NCBI RefSeq assembly: GCF_036226365.1
Contig: NZ_CP108462.1
Span: 9,532,501 to 9,596,500 of the forward strand
Length of the DNA: 64,000 nt
Direction: 5' to 3'
DNA from: Streptomyces sp. NBC_01262
Lineage (GTDB): Bacteria > Actinomycetota > Actinomycetes > Streptomycetales > Streptomycetaceae
A program made the translations under genes and the position numbers. The number at the start of each line of letters is the position of its first letter. Within the stretch, counting starts at the first letter, position 1. The notes below the pieces were generated by a model that ran no database searches, had not been told where the DNA came from, and saw only the letters and a list, made by a program, of their open reading frames with translations. Below, in pieces: positions 1 through 8,300 of the stretch.

Positions 1-2
1 CC

Positions 3-1025
3 GACCTCGCCAGCGCCGGAGCCGTCGCACTGATCCTGCTGGCCGACAGTGCGGCAGACCTCTGGCTGATCTACCTCGCGATACTCACGGAGAACCTCGC
101 CAGCACCGTATTCCGTCCGGCCGCCCGCGCCCTGACACCCACTGTCCTCGGCACTGGGCCGGAGCTCGCCGCGGCGAACACGCTCAACGCACTCGCCAGC
201 AGCGTGCTCCGCCTGGCCGCACCACCACTGGGCGCCCTGCTGCTGGCCGGTCCCGGCATCGCCTCGGTGCTGCTCATCGACATCGTCAGCTATCTGACAT
301 CGGCCGGTCTCATCGCAAGGGTGAGCCGCCGCATCCCCGCGCCCAAGGCACCGGAGGAAGACCGGAACACTTTCGCCGATCTGCGCGCGGGCCTCAGGCA
401 GGTCATGCGGACTTCGGTGCTGCGCGGTCCCCTGGCCGGCAATGGAGTGTTCCTGACCGCGAACGCAGCCCTGACCGCACTCCTCGTCCCGTTCGTCATC
501 AGGCACCTGAACACGCCCGGCTACACCGTCGGCTACCTGATCTCCGGCCTGGGCGCAGGCTTCATCGTGGGCTCCGCAGCCAGCAGCTACGTTCTCGCCA
601 GGTTCACCATTCGACATGTGCTGAGCGCGACCCAACTCGCCAACGGAGTCGCATACTTCGCCCTGTTCAACTCACCGAACCTGCCGATCGCCATCACAGC
701 CGCGGTGCTGATCGGCCTGCCGGGCAGCCTCCTGCTCATCTCCGTGGAGACCCACATTCAACGCACCGCCCCGCCCGACATGCTCGGCCGCATCGGCGCC
801 CTTTTCTTCGCCATGGACTCCCTCGCCGCCGTCATCGGCGCACTGGGCGCACCAGCCCTCGTCGCAGCTCTCGGCCTCACCACCGCCCTCAACGCCATTA
901 GCGCTTTCGCACTGCTCGCAGTGCCAGTCACATGGGGGTCTCTACCGCGTTCGGCACCGCAGCTTCGGGCCCCGCGAACGACACGGCCAACCAGCCCCGC
1001 TGCAACCCATGGGCACGACCGATGA
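3..1025 (+). CDS. MFS transporter, 5' end outside the window
   Basis: The reading frame is open from the first bases, so only the C-terminal part (about 340 residues) is visible. It is a run of hydrophobic helices with short loops, including one rich in Arg near residue 105 and a segment LRQVMRTSVLRGPLAGNG, as in the MFS_3 group of the major facilitator superfamily (drug or siderophore exporters). The protein sits in the cytoplasmic membrane; no substrate can be inferred. The last 25 residues are hydrophilic and rich in Arg, Pro and Thr. Family assignment rests on hydrophobic pattern and local similarity, not on a complete set of 12 helices. Confidence 0.8.
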   Translation, partial: DLASAGAVALILLADSAADLWLIYLAILTENLASTVFRPAARALTPTVLGTGPELAAANTLNALASSVLRLAAPPLGALLLAGPGIASVLLIDIVSYLTSAGLIARVSRRIPAPKAPEEDRNTFADLRAGLRQVMRTSVLRGPLAGNGVFLTANAALTALLVPFVIRHLNTPGYTVGYLISGLGAGFIVGSAASSYVLARFTIRHVLSATQLANGVAYFALFNSPNLPIAITAAVLIGLPGSLLLISVETHIQRTAPPDMLGRIGALFFAMDSLAAVIGALGAPALVAALGLTTALNAISAFALLAVPVTWGSLPRSAPQLRAPRTTRPTSPAATHGHDR

Positions 1026-1167
1026 AACCCCGCAACTCCGTCAACAGGTGTCGACGTACACCCCTCGATGCTCAGCCGGATACGTGGGAACGTGCTCACG
1101 CGGCGGAGGCGGCTCGTGATGGGGATCTCTGCGTTCCAGGGAGCCCCAACAGTGCGATGATCAGCCA

Positions 1168-1554
1168 GTGGGCATAGCCATCAACGTACTGCTTTTCGTC
1201 ACCGCCTTCTTCTGCCTCGCCGCGGGCATAACGGCGGCCACGTCATTCCGGATGCTTCCCTGGCTGGCTGGCAGCGTGTCCAGGCCTCGGCTGTGGGGCG
1301 CCGGCTACGCCTTGTTCGGCGTTGTCGTTCTGTACCACGCGGTAGTCGAACTGGTGCATGTCGCCCCGGCGGTCGAACTGGTAATGACGGCCGTCACCAC
1401 GGTGATGGCCTTTGTCGGCCTCGGGATGATGTGGTCCGCCCAGCGACTCGGTCGGGGCGCGCGGTCGCCCCATACGGGCCAGTCGGTGGATCAGCGGCTG
1501 AGTCGGCGATTCTCACCGGTTTACTTGAGGGGCGCAGTAGCGCCGGGCCAGTAG
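1168..1554 (+). CDS. Small membrane protein of unknown function
   Basis: The product is 128 residues with a GTG start. Three hydrophobic segments are visible, at about residues 4-24, 43-63 and 68-90, followed by a hydrophilic Arg-rich tail. It resembles small uncharacterised integral membrane proteins of Streptomyces. No catalytic motif is seen. It lies 40 bp upstream of the phosphatase gene in the same direction and may be cotranscribed with it. Function unknown. Confidence 0.55.
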   Translation: MGIAINVLLFVTAFFCLAAGITAATSFRMLPWLAGSVSRPRLWGAGYALFGVVVLYHAVVELVHVAPAVELVMTAVTTVMAFVGLGMMWSAQRLGRGARSPHTGQSVDQRLSRRFSPVYLRGAVAPGQ

Positions 1555-1632
1555 GCCACGGCTCTCCGGGTTGCTGGGAGGCCACAAGAGCGTTGAGTGG
1601 AGCACTCATCTTCAGTGAGGCACGCTGTACCC

Positions 1633-2811
1633 ATGAGGTCGCTCCTCCGCTCGCCTCCTCGGTCAGGAACGGGCGGTCATAGTGGGGTCCTGTTCACGCT
1701 GGCGAAGTGTGTGCCCTTCGCAATCGCGCTGGGCGTGCTGGGTATCGAGTTCTCACCCGCACACCATCTGGTCACCGGCCCTGTCCTCACCACGACGCCG
1801 GCACTGGCTGCGCTGACGATGGGCCCGATAGGGACCCTCTCCGCGGCAGCCGTCGCTCTGGCCGTGAACGTGACCACCGCGACCTACAACCACGCGTGGG
1901 GTACGCAGCTGGTCTTCGGCAACTTCTTCGGACTGCTTGTGGTGTCCGTGGCCAGCGTCACCCTGAGTAAGTCGGTGCGTACGCGCAGGCAGAGGGAGCT
2001 CGACCAGGTGCACCGGATCGCCGTGGCGGCTCAGGAGGTCGTACTGCGGCCTGTACCCGCGCGGCTGGGCCCGGTGCGGGCGGCCAGCCTGTACCTCGCG
2101 GCTGGGACGGGGGCGCAGATCGGCGGTGATCTGTACGAGGCCGTGCCGACGCGGTACGGCGTCCGGATGATCGTGGGGGACGTCCGGGGCAAGGGGCTGT
2201 CTGCCGTACGTGCGGTCGCGGTGGCGTTGGGTGCGTTTCGGGAGGCCGTGCACTATGAGGATGAGCTGCCGGAGGTCATGAACCACTGCGCGGCTGCGCT
2301 GCGACGGGAGGCCGCCGTGCCGGGTGCCTTCGCTCAGGAAGTTCTGATGGAGGGATTCACCACCGCACTCATAGCCCAGGTGCCGGACGAACACGTGGTG
2401 CAACTGGTCAACCGTGGCCATCCGCCTCCGCTGGTCCTGCACCAGGGCAGGGTTCAGGCCCTGATGCCCGCCTCGCCACTGCCGCCTCTCGGCCTGGAAG
2501 ACCTCGTCACCGGCCTTCCCACCGAGCCTGAGAGCTTTCCGTTCCTACCCGGCGACCGTCTGCTGCTGTACACCGACGGCGTGATCGAAGCCCGCAATCG
2601 TGACAACGACTTCTTCCCCCTGCCGGAGACCATGCAGGGGATACGCGCAAGCACCACCCCATCGGAGTTCCTGGAAGACCTGCACCAGGCATTGCTCCGC
2701 CACACTGGGGGTCACGTGGCGGACGATGTGGCGATGATCCTCGTTGACCGGGCCAACGAAGAAAACGGCAAACAGATCGGCGCAGCCGCCACCTCCACAC
2801 GTGACTCCTGA
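1633..2811 (+). CDS. Membrane PP2C/SpoIIE-type protein phosphatase
   Basis: The product is 392 residues from the ATG chosen here; an in-frame GTG at 1597 would add 12. The N-terminal ~110 residues carry three hydrophobic segments, so the protein is membrane-anchored. The rest is a PPM/SpoIIE serine phosphatase domain: GGDLYEA and GDVRGKG hold the metal-binding aspartates, LLLYTDGVIEAR follows, and the late DDVAMILVD motif closes the domain. Streptomyces has many of these; they usually dephosphorylate anti-sigma-factor antagonists in stress or development signalling. No kinase or antagonist gene is adjacent, so the partner is unknown. Start choice rests on a TGAGG about 12 bp before the ATG. 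Confidence 0.85.
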   Translation: MRSLLRSPPRSGTGGHSGVLFTLAKCVPFAIALGVLGIEFSPAHHLVTGPVLTTTPALAALTMGPIGTLSAAAVALAVNVTTATYNHAWGTQLVFGNFFGLLVVSVASVTLSKSVRTRRQRELDQVHRIAVAAQEVVLRPVPARLGPVRAASLYLAAGTGAQIGGDLYEAVPTRYGVRMIVGDVRGKGLSAVRAVAVALGAFREAVHYEDELPEVMNHCAAALRREAAVPGAFAQEVLMEGFTTALIAQVPDEHVVQLVNRGHPPPLVLHQGRVQALMPASPLPPLGLEDLVTGLPTEPESFPFLPGDRLLLYTDGVIEARNRDNDFFPLPETMQGIRASTTPSEFLEDLHQALLRHTGGHVADDVAMILVDRANEENGKQIGAAATSTRDS

Positions 2812-2878
2812 GCGCGGTGCTTCGCGAAATCTGCCACGCCGACAGGAGTCCTGTGCAGGCGACAGGGCACCGGGGCCG

Positions 2879-3061
2879 GTGACAACAGCCATGCTTTCCG
2901 CCTTGCTGGTGACAAGTAGCGCGCCCGGTGACAACCACCATGCCTCGCCGCTCCGAAGCCGCAGGTCAGCGGCCGCCGATGGTGACACCAATCGTGCCTC
3001 CGCACATGTGACTGGTGAACCGAAGCACGATGGTTGTCACATAGGCACGCTGGTTGTCACC
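2879..3061. repeat. Cluster of 18-nt repeats in both orientations
   Basis: Copies close to GGTGACAACCANCRTGCC start at 2879, 2908, 2927 and 2981 in direct orientation. They recur inverted at 3025-3040 and 3044-3061 (GCACGCTGGTTGTCACC type). A degenerate copy is at 3013-3030. No convincing gene lies between 2812 and 3117. The layout (several direct copies, then several inverted ones) resembles the multiple terminal repeats of IS21-family elements, compare the intact ones at 52601-59013, but with a different sequence and no transposase between. Confidence 0.7.
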
Positions 3062-3267
3062 GACGGTGTTGTGGGCGGTTGAGCCTGAGCGCGACAGGTC
3101 GACGACTGTGATCATCCGTGTCCGGCCTCCTAGACCACGTCACATCGTGCCCGGCAGCGCGGACACCTGAGCCCGGCTGGCCGCAACCATTTCCGCACCT
3201 CGCGGGTCACACCTGTGGAGCACGGCGGGCCGGGACCCTCCCGGCGCGCGGGGAAGGGTTCGGTCGG

Positions 3268-4791
3268 ATGGCACGACGATCACGGGTACGCGCGGTCGCG
3301 GCGGCGGCGGGCGCGGTGGCGCTGGTGGCGGGGGTGTTCGGCACGGGTCCGGCCCGCGCCGACACGGCGGACGCCGCACGAGGGATGACGGTCCAGTTCG
3401 CCGAGCACGAGCTCTTCATCGGGACGGAGCCGGCGAGCGTGGACCTGTCCTACCGGTGGAAGGTGGCCGGCGGGGGCACGGCACACCACGTCCACCTGAC
3501 CGTCGACCTGTCCGGAGTGGCCGACTTCGCCGAGCCGGCACCGTCGGAGCACTGCAAGAGCAACCTCTGCACGCTGGACCTGGCGTCTGCCACCTCGGAC
3601 TTCCACGCCATCACGCTGGTGCCGAAGCCCGGTGCGGCCGTCGGCAGCAGCGGCACCGTGACCGTCTCCGGCACGGCGTCGGACGCCACCGTCACCGGCG
3701 ACCACCTCACCCTGACCAACGGCGCGACGCAGCTGAAGGTGAGCGCGTCCGCCGAGCAGCTGCACCAGGTGCCGGGCGACACGCTGACCTTCCCGCTCGA
3801 CGTGTGGAACAACGGCCAACTCCCGGCGGCCAAGGGGGTGGAGCTGCGGATCGACACCACCGCCGGGCTGCACCTCCAGGGCTCCTGGGCCAACTGCCGC
3901 GACGTGCCCGCGAGCGACCGCGGGGGGCACATCGTGCGCGAGACCCTGTGCGACTTCCCCACCCCGGTGGAGCCCGGCCGGCAGTACGCGTTGTCGTCGC
4001 CGCTGCGCGTCAAGGTCGGCGACGAGGCCCTGCGCGACAAGATCTTCTACGAATTCACCCCGCTGACCAGCGCCGCCCCGGCGAACGGCCCCGGGACCCC
4101 GCTGACCTTGGTCCCGAGGGGCGCGATGCCGTCCGACGGGAACATCGACCCGTACTTCACCACCTACGTCAACAGCGTCAACCACGCCGACTTCGCCGTC
4201 ACCGGGGACACCGTCACCGGGCGGCGCGGCGGTCACGCCACGCTGCACGCCACGGTGATCGCCCGGGGGCCGGCGGTGGTGGAGGACCTCCTCGACGACG
4301 ACGCCTTCCTCCCGGTCCTCGTCAAGCTGCCGCCGGGCACGAAGGCCACGAAGATCCCGGACAACTGCCAGCCGCCGCCCACGGACGACGGGTCGGACCC
4401 CGGCCCCCGGATGGGCCGGTCCTCCTACCAGTGTTACTTCGGCGACCCCGCCCCGGGGGACAGACACGTCCTGTCGTTCACCGTCGCTATCGGCCCCCGT
4501 ACCCCGGCCGTCTCCACGGGCCAGGTCCGCACGCTGGAGGTCATGAAGGGGCTCGACCCCGACGCCTCCAACGACAGCGCGGCGCTGACCCTGCGGCTGG
4601 CGCAGGGCGGCTCCGCGGGCGGCGGCACGGCCGGAGCGTCCGGCTCCGTTTCGGGCGGCCCTTCCGCAGGGTCCGGACCGCTGGCCGACACCGGATTCGG
4701 CGGCGGCTGGATCGTCTGGGCGGCCGGCGCGCTGTTGCTGGCCGGTGGTGTGGCCGTAGAGCTCTCCCGACGGTCCCGCGGCGGGAACTGA
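3268..4791 (+). CDS. Secreted surface protein with LAxTG sortase signal
   Basis: The product is 507 residues. The ATG at 3268 is preceded by GGGGAAGG and gives a signal peptide (Arg-rich start, Ala-rich core, cleavage near ARADT at about residue 30). The mature part looks like beta-rich Ig-like or DUF11-type modules. The C-terminus has a Gly/Ser linker, LADTG at residues 472-476, a hydrophobic helix and a basic tail RRSRGGN. That is a cell-wall sorting signal; the LAxTG form is the one used by class E sortases of Streptomyces. No sortase gene is in the window. Role on the cell surface unknown. A long antisense frame here is a GC-driven shadow. Confidence 0.85.
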   Translation: MARRSRVRAVAAAAGAVALVAGVFGTGPARADTADAARGMTVQFAEHELFIGTEPASVDLSYRWKVAGGGTAHHVHLTVDLSGVADFAEPAPSEHCKSNLCTLDLASATSDFHAITLVPKPGAAVGSSGTVTVSGTASDATVTGDHLTLTNGATQLKVSASAEQLHQVPGDTLTFPLDVWNNGQLPAAKGVELRIDTTAGLHLQGSWANCRDVPASDRGGHIVRETLCDFPTPVEPGRQYALSSPLRVKVGDEALRDKIFYEFTPLTSAAPANGPGTPLTLVPRGAMPSDGNIDPYFTTYVNSVNHADFAVTGDTVTGRRGGHATLHATVIARGPAVVEDLLDDDAFLPVLVKLPPGTKATKIPDNCQPPPTDDGSDPGPRMGRSSYQCYFGDPAPGDRHVLSFTVAIGPRTPAVSTGQVRTLEVMKGLDPDASNDSAALTLRLAQGGSAGGGTAGASGSVSGGPSAGSGPLADTGFGGGWIVWAAGALLLAGGVAVELSRRSRGGN

Positions 4792-5029
4792 CACGTCGTC
4801 CGGGGGTCCGGAGGGGCCCCGGACGGGTCAGGGACGGAAGCCGTCGGTGACGGTCGCAGCCGCAGCCGCGCCCGCGACCAGGCCGCAGCCGCGCCCGCGA
4901 CCAGGCCGCCGCCGCGTGCGCGCCGGGCGAGGAAGACCGAGGCACTGCGTCGGCGCATCTTGGGGCGATGTCCGAGAGGAAGCTCAGGTGGCGTTCGGCC
5001 AGGGCCCGGGGCAAGCACGCGGGGACGTG

Positions 5030-5164
5030 TTCGGGCCGGAGGCCGACACCGATATCGAGGGCGAGGACCTGCGCACGGCGTCGGTCGGCCCGCTGACCGT
5101 CGTCTACTGGATCAACCGCACCCGGCAGCGGCTGCACGTCATCGACATCGTCTGGCTCGGCTGA
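5030..5164 (+). pseudogene. Remnant of a ParE/RelE-like toxin gene
   Basis: The last ~45 residues of this frame (GEDLRTASVGPLTVVYW, then INRT and HVIDIVWLG) match the C-terminal half of the toxin-like gene at 15516-15779 (DLRAASIGPLTVIYWINRT and LDIVWV). Upstream, the frame turns into Arg/Pro-rich sequence with no resemblance to the family, so the N-terminal half is lost or frameshifted. No DUF6247 partner is present next to it. Confidence 0.6.
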
Positions 5165-5179
5165 CCACCAAAACGACAG

Positions 5180-5216
5180 CGCCCCTTCCCGGCATTCGAC
5201 CTGCCGGGAAGGGGCG
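5180..5216. terminator. Hairpin terminator downstream of beta-trefoil copy 1
   Basis: CGCCCCTTCCCGGCA (5180-5194), loop TTCGACC, then TGCCGGGAAGGGGCG (5202-5216) followed by TTTC. It lies between the toxin remnant (+) and the end of the minus-strand gene and can serve both. A near-identical hairpin sits at 41200-41250 beside the second gene copy. Confidence 0.8.
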
Positions 5217-5295
5217 TTTCGCACGGTAGACCGCACCTTGGCGGGGCCGCTGTCTCATGTCTCCACCCCCGGCCCGGGCGCTCAACTCCAGACCT

Positions 5296-5751
5296 TCACT
5301 CCATGAACTGGAATCCCCATGCCTGGCGTTGGTTGCTGACGTCCAGTGGCCTCAGGGCGATGCGGGGCGGGAAGATCCGCAGCAGGCTGAGGTCCAGGGC
5401 CAGCTCCTGGCCGTCGACGGGGCCACCGGGGACCACGACGTGGAAGGTGCGCGGCTGGGCGCTCTGGTAGAGCGCCCACTCGCGCTGCTCGGGATACCCG
5501 ACGACCGGCTTGTTCATCTCCGGGTCACCGTCGAAGGACAGATACGTCTGGCTCCGGAGATTGCGGATCGTGCAGTTGCCGTTGCTCAGGACCTCCAGCT
5601 GCCATTCCTGCTCACCGGGGCTGCCGGTCGGCGGCAGCAGCACAACGGGCGTCTTGGGCTCCGACTCCCCTCCCAGCATCGTGAGCAGCTGCTCACCAGG
5701 ACGGGTGATCATGTACAGGCCGTTCGGTACAGACGCCAAGGCCGACTCCAC
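5296..5751 (-). CDS. Beta-trefoil protein, copy 1 (I66-inhibitor or ricin-B-like)
   Basis: The product is 151 residues from a GTG. Three related blocks (NGLYMITRPGEQLL; NGNCTIRNLRSQTYLSFDGD; TFHVVVPGGPVDGQELALDL) have the spacing of a beta-trefoil. They recall the I66 serine-protease-inhibitor/ricin-like lectin group, but no family assignment was tested. No signal peptide, so probably cytoplasmic. The gene at 41404-41859 encodes a product about 89% identical. The start is placed here because upstream DNA is conserved between the two copies while its reading frame is not. It sits beside a toxin remnant and its own terminator. Confidence 0.65.
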   Translation of the reverse strand: MESALASVPNGLYMITRPGEQLLTMLGGESEPKTPVVLLPPTGSPGEQEWQLEVLSNGNCTIRNLRSQTYLSFDGDPEMNKPVVGYPEQREWALYQSAQPRTFHVVVPGGPVDGQELALDLSLLRIFPPRIALRPLDVSNQRQAWGFQFME

Positions 5752-5868
5752 TTCTGACACGCGGCACCCGCGCGGGACGCCGCCGATCTTTCGGGCCGAC
5801 CAATCCCTTCCCCGCCAGCACACAACAAAGATCGGAAGAACGCTGCGTCACCCATCAGGAGTACAGGC

Positions 5869-6000
5869 GACCGCGAAGCCCGGCTCTTGGAGATGGCGTG
5901 GACCGACAATGCCCGCGCTCAGGCTGCCGTGGCAGCGGACTCGCCCTATCTGCTGCGCCACGTCGTCACCTGCGCGGACTGCGGCCGGACCATGGGCTGG
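5869..6000 (+). pseudogene. Fragment of a large serine recombinase
   Basis: The frame reads DREARLLEMAWTDNARAQA, then SPYLLRHVVTCADCGRTMG, which matches the zinc beta-ribbon region of large serine recombinases (YLL...C..CG pattern). Both ends are lost: upstream it joins the duplicated block and downstream the frame becomes Arg/Ser-rich. No catalytic resolvase domain is present. The stretch 6001-6242 shows no convincing gene. Confidence 0.5.
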
Positions 6001-6242
6001 CCTTGGTCGGAGAGCCCGGCAGCACTCCGAACGTGGAATGCCCGTGCGGGACGACCATGCCCTGGTCGCAGGAGTGGCCCGGGTGGTACGAGCAGCTCAG
6101 CACTGCCCCGGAGTTCGAGTCCGCCGACAGCCGCGATAGCCCCTCAACGCCCGGTCCCCGCAGCCGGGTAGCCGTACAAGCCGCAGCGCCTACGCCCGAT
6201 CCCGGCCCGGGCGCTGCTTCACGTGTTCCTGCGCCGCCAGGG

Positions 6243-6548
6243 TTACGGCGCGGCGGTGAGCGCGTCGACCAGGACCCGCAGCTGCAGCACGACGTCCGCA
6301 GGCGCAGCGGCGGCCTGGTCGAAGACGTCGACGGCGGGTTCGAGGACATCGATGAGCCGGCCCGCCCGCGCGGTGGGCGTCACATCCCGCAGGGCGGCGC
6401 GGAAGAACGACGCGTCCCAACGGCCCCGAGCGAGGACCTCCGCGAGTTCTCGCTCAGCCGGGGCCGGCACCCAAGTCCCGGACCGGTACGCCGCCAGCAG
6501 TGCGCCCGCGTCGCGGTGCAGCGCCTCGGTGAGCGCGGTCTCCGTCAC
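6243..6548 (-). CDS. Hypothetical protein, about 101 residues
   Basis: The product starts at a GTG and reads TETALTEALHRDAGALLAAY onward, with a helical, acidic and Ala-rich composition (LAEVLARGRWDASFFRAAL, RLIDVLEPAVDVFDQAA). It looks like coding sequence and not a shadow: hydrophobic periodicity is regular and no competing gene is on the other strand. It follows, by 41 bp and on the same strand, a truncated DUF6233-like gene. The two may have been an operon before the IS630 insertion. I do not recognise the family. Confidence 0.5.
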   Translation of the reverse strand: MTETALTEALHRDAGALLAAYRSGTWVPAPAERELAEVLARGRWDASFFRAALRDVTPTARAGRLIDVLEPAVDVFDQAAAAPADVVLQLRVLVDALTAAP

Positions 6549-6589
6549 CCCCTGCCCAACGAGCCCGGGCCACGCACGGCACGGGCTGG

Positions 6590-6853
6590 TCACCGGCGGG
6601 GCAGCAGTACGCGGTCGGGTTGGCAGACAGGGCAAACCATCGCGTCGTCCCGAGCGAGGACGGCGAGTGCCTGGCGGTCATCAGCGGCTCGGTGCGGGCC
6701 GCGGCCTGCGTGGCAGTCGCCACGGTGGACCACCCACGGGACGGGGGCGTCGGCCTCCAGGCGCTGCTCGATCTGCCAGGCCGGGGTGCGGCCCTGGCGC
6801 TCCGTGGGGACATCGCTGTTCCCTGTACGGTCCGCGTGTTGCTGGAGGTCGTG
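6590..6853 (-). pseudogene. DUF6233-like gene, 5' end lost at the IS630 junction
   Basis: The readable part is WQIEQRLEADAPVPWVVHRG, then DCHAGRGPHR and ARDDAMVCPVCQPD. That is the H..DC...R...A...L....CP.C..D pattern of small Streptomyces DUF6233 proteins. The upstream end runs into the IS630 transposase at about 6853, so the start codon and N-terminal half are missing. Confidence 0.45.
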
Positions 6854-7345
6854 ATGTCGGCTGAGGTGCGGGTGAACGGCGTCAGGTACTTCCACGGCTG
6901 CTACTCGATCGGCGACGACACCTTGTGGTGGGTCAACCGCCGCAAGAAGGGTGCTCACAACACCCAGGCCGCGCTGCGGTCGATCCGCGCGGCCCGCCCG
7001 GACGGCGCCCCAATCTACGTCATCCTGGACAACCTGTCCGCTCACAAGGGCGAGACGATCCGACACTGGGCCAGGAAGAACCGGGTCGAGCTGTGCTTCA
7101 CGCCGACCTACGCGTCCTGGGCCAACCCGATCGAAGCCCACTTCGGACCGCTTCGGCAGTTCTCCGTCGCCAACTCCAACCACCGTAACCACACCGTCCA
7201 GACACGGGCCCTGCACGCCTACCTGCGCTGGCGCAACACCAACGCCCGCCACCCCGACGTGCTCGCCGCCCAGAGGAAGGAGCGCGCTCGCATCCGCAGC
7301 GAGAAAGGCATCCGCTGGGGCGGACGACCAGCCCTCATCGCGTGA
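6854..7345 (+). pseudogene. IS630-family transposase, N-terminally truncated
   Basis: The frame reads GVRYFHGCYSIGDDTLWW, IYVILDNLSAHKGETIR and FTPTYASWANPIEAHFGPL. These are the C-terminal DDE catalytic half of IS630/Tc1-like transposases, with the second Asp (ILDN) and the Glu (PIEAHF). The N-terminal helix-turn-helix and the first catalytic Asp are missing, because the preceding in-frame sequence is antisense to the DUF6233-like gene. About 163 of roughly 350 residues remain, so it is not expected to move on its own. The ATG at 6854 is near the junction and is probably not a native start. Confidence 0.8.
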
Positions 7346-7657
7346 TCAGATCGAGCCTTCGCTCGCAGCGCCGCTCCGTGGCTGGTCCGAATCCTGCGTC
7401 GCGAGACTGGCCCCCGCCCGTCGTCTCAAGGCGCGCCGCAACTCTCGCACCTGGTCCTCAGTGCGCGCCTGGCCTCGCACAGCCTGCTCCAACGCGCGCA
7501 CCGACTCTTCGAGGGAACGCTGGCGCCTTGCGGCTTCCTCCCGAACACCAGCACTCCAGTCATTGCTAGGACCGCTGAATCTGACGAAGTCGGCTAGCGC
7601 ACTCCGCTCCCGATAGACCGACAGCTGAAGACCCACGAGAGCATCCGGCACCTGCAT
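7346..7657 (-). CDS. Hypothetical coiled-coil protein, 103 residues
   Basis: From the ATG at 7657 the product begins MQVPDALVGLQLSVYRERSA. It has a long charged helix (EEAARRQRSLEESVRALEQA, then RTEDQVRELRRALRRRAG) that should form a coiled coil. The stop codon abuts that of the IS630 remnant in a shared TGATCA, so the insertion did not obviously enter the gene. Function unknown; no partner identified. Confidence 0.5.
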   Translation of the reverse strand: MQVPDALVGLQLSVYRERSALADFVRFSGPSNDWSAGVREEAARRQRSLEESVRALEQAVRGQARTEDQVRELRRALRRRAGASLATQDSDQPRSGAASEGSI

Positions 7658-7725
7658 CCCAACATCGTGGCATGAGGCACGCCAGCAGACATGCCCTCGC
7701 CACCTGACCAAGCAATCCGGCGAAC

Positions 7726-8079
7726 CTAATCCGTAGTTAAGGGCGTCCCGATGGAGCGGAAGCTTCTGGGGATGTTCGAGTGGAGGGCTGGGATGCCTAC
7801 GGCGAACCGGGTCTGCTGAGACCTCCGCATAGAGCGGCGCGCGGTCCTCGTACTCATGGTGGTGGCAGTTGCGCGGGCGTCGGACGGACGCCTATTGGTT
7901 CCCCGGCCTCGACGCCCAAGGATAGATCGGCGGCGCCGGCGCCCACGCACCTGTCGCCGTCCAGCCGGTGTTGGCGCCCGTTGGTGCTGGACGGACGTTT
8001 GACGTCCCTCCCGGCACGCGAGGTCGCCCGAAAGATCGGCGCCGTCCAATGCCGCCGGGCGTCAACACCCGCCGAAAGA
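7726..8079. other. No gene recognised
   Basis: Open frames exist on both strands but have the Arg/Pro/Ser-rich composition of GC shadows and match nothing I recognise. It separates the coiled-coil gene from the noncoding left end of the IS110 element. Confidence 0.5.
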
Positions 8080-8300
8080 TCACTCGTTGGTGTTGGTGGT
8101 GCGAGCCCGCTCCATGGTGACCTCTTGTGAAGCCCGAGCCATCCGAGCTCCCGCAGAGACCGAGGCCCGTGGGACGAGCTGGTGCCACGAACGGCTACTG
8201 AGGTGGCGGACCAGCCCCAGGGCTGAGTCCTGGGATTAGGTCGCCGCGTGGCCCGCATGAGCTCGTGACCAGCAGAAACAGCACGATGGAGGGGAAAGAC
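8080..8300 (+). ncRNA. Candidate IS110 left end with bridge RNA
   Basis: IS110-family elements carry a noncoding region upstream of the recombinase that is transcribed as the bridge RNA choosing target and donor. This stretch has no gene, precedes the recombinase directly and contains hairpins, for example CCCAGG (8216-8221), loop GCTGAGT, CCTGGG (8229-8234). The exact RNA ends and guide loops cannot be fixed by eye. Confidence 0.35.

Larger units (their letters stand above)
5178..5872. repeat. Duplicated block, copy 1 (partner 41200-41972)
   Basis: Similarity to 41200-41972 runs from the hairpin CGCCCCTTCCCGGCA through the beta-trefoil gene and its upstream DNA. It ends at GTCACCCATCAGGAGTACAG in both copies. 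Beyond that the sequences differ completely. No inverted repeats or target duplications bound the block. Confidence 0.75.

Noticed and set aside
3280..4794. Long minus-strand frame of about 500 codons opposite the surface protein
   Set aside because: Arg/Gly/Val-rich composition with no domain; the plus-strand gene has a signal peptide and sorting signal. GC-driven shadow.
4847..5164. Whole 105-codon frame as an intact toxin gene
   Set aside because: Only the last ~45 codons resemble the family; the front is Arg/Pro-rich and family-unlike, so it is called a remnant.
7726..8130. Open frames on both strands upstream of IS110
   Set aside because: Composition of shadows and no family; the right part is better explained as the noncoding end of the IS.
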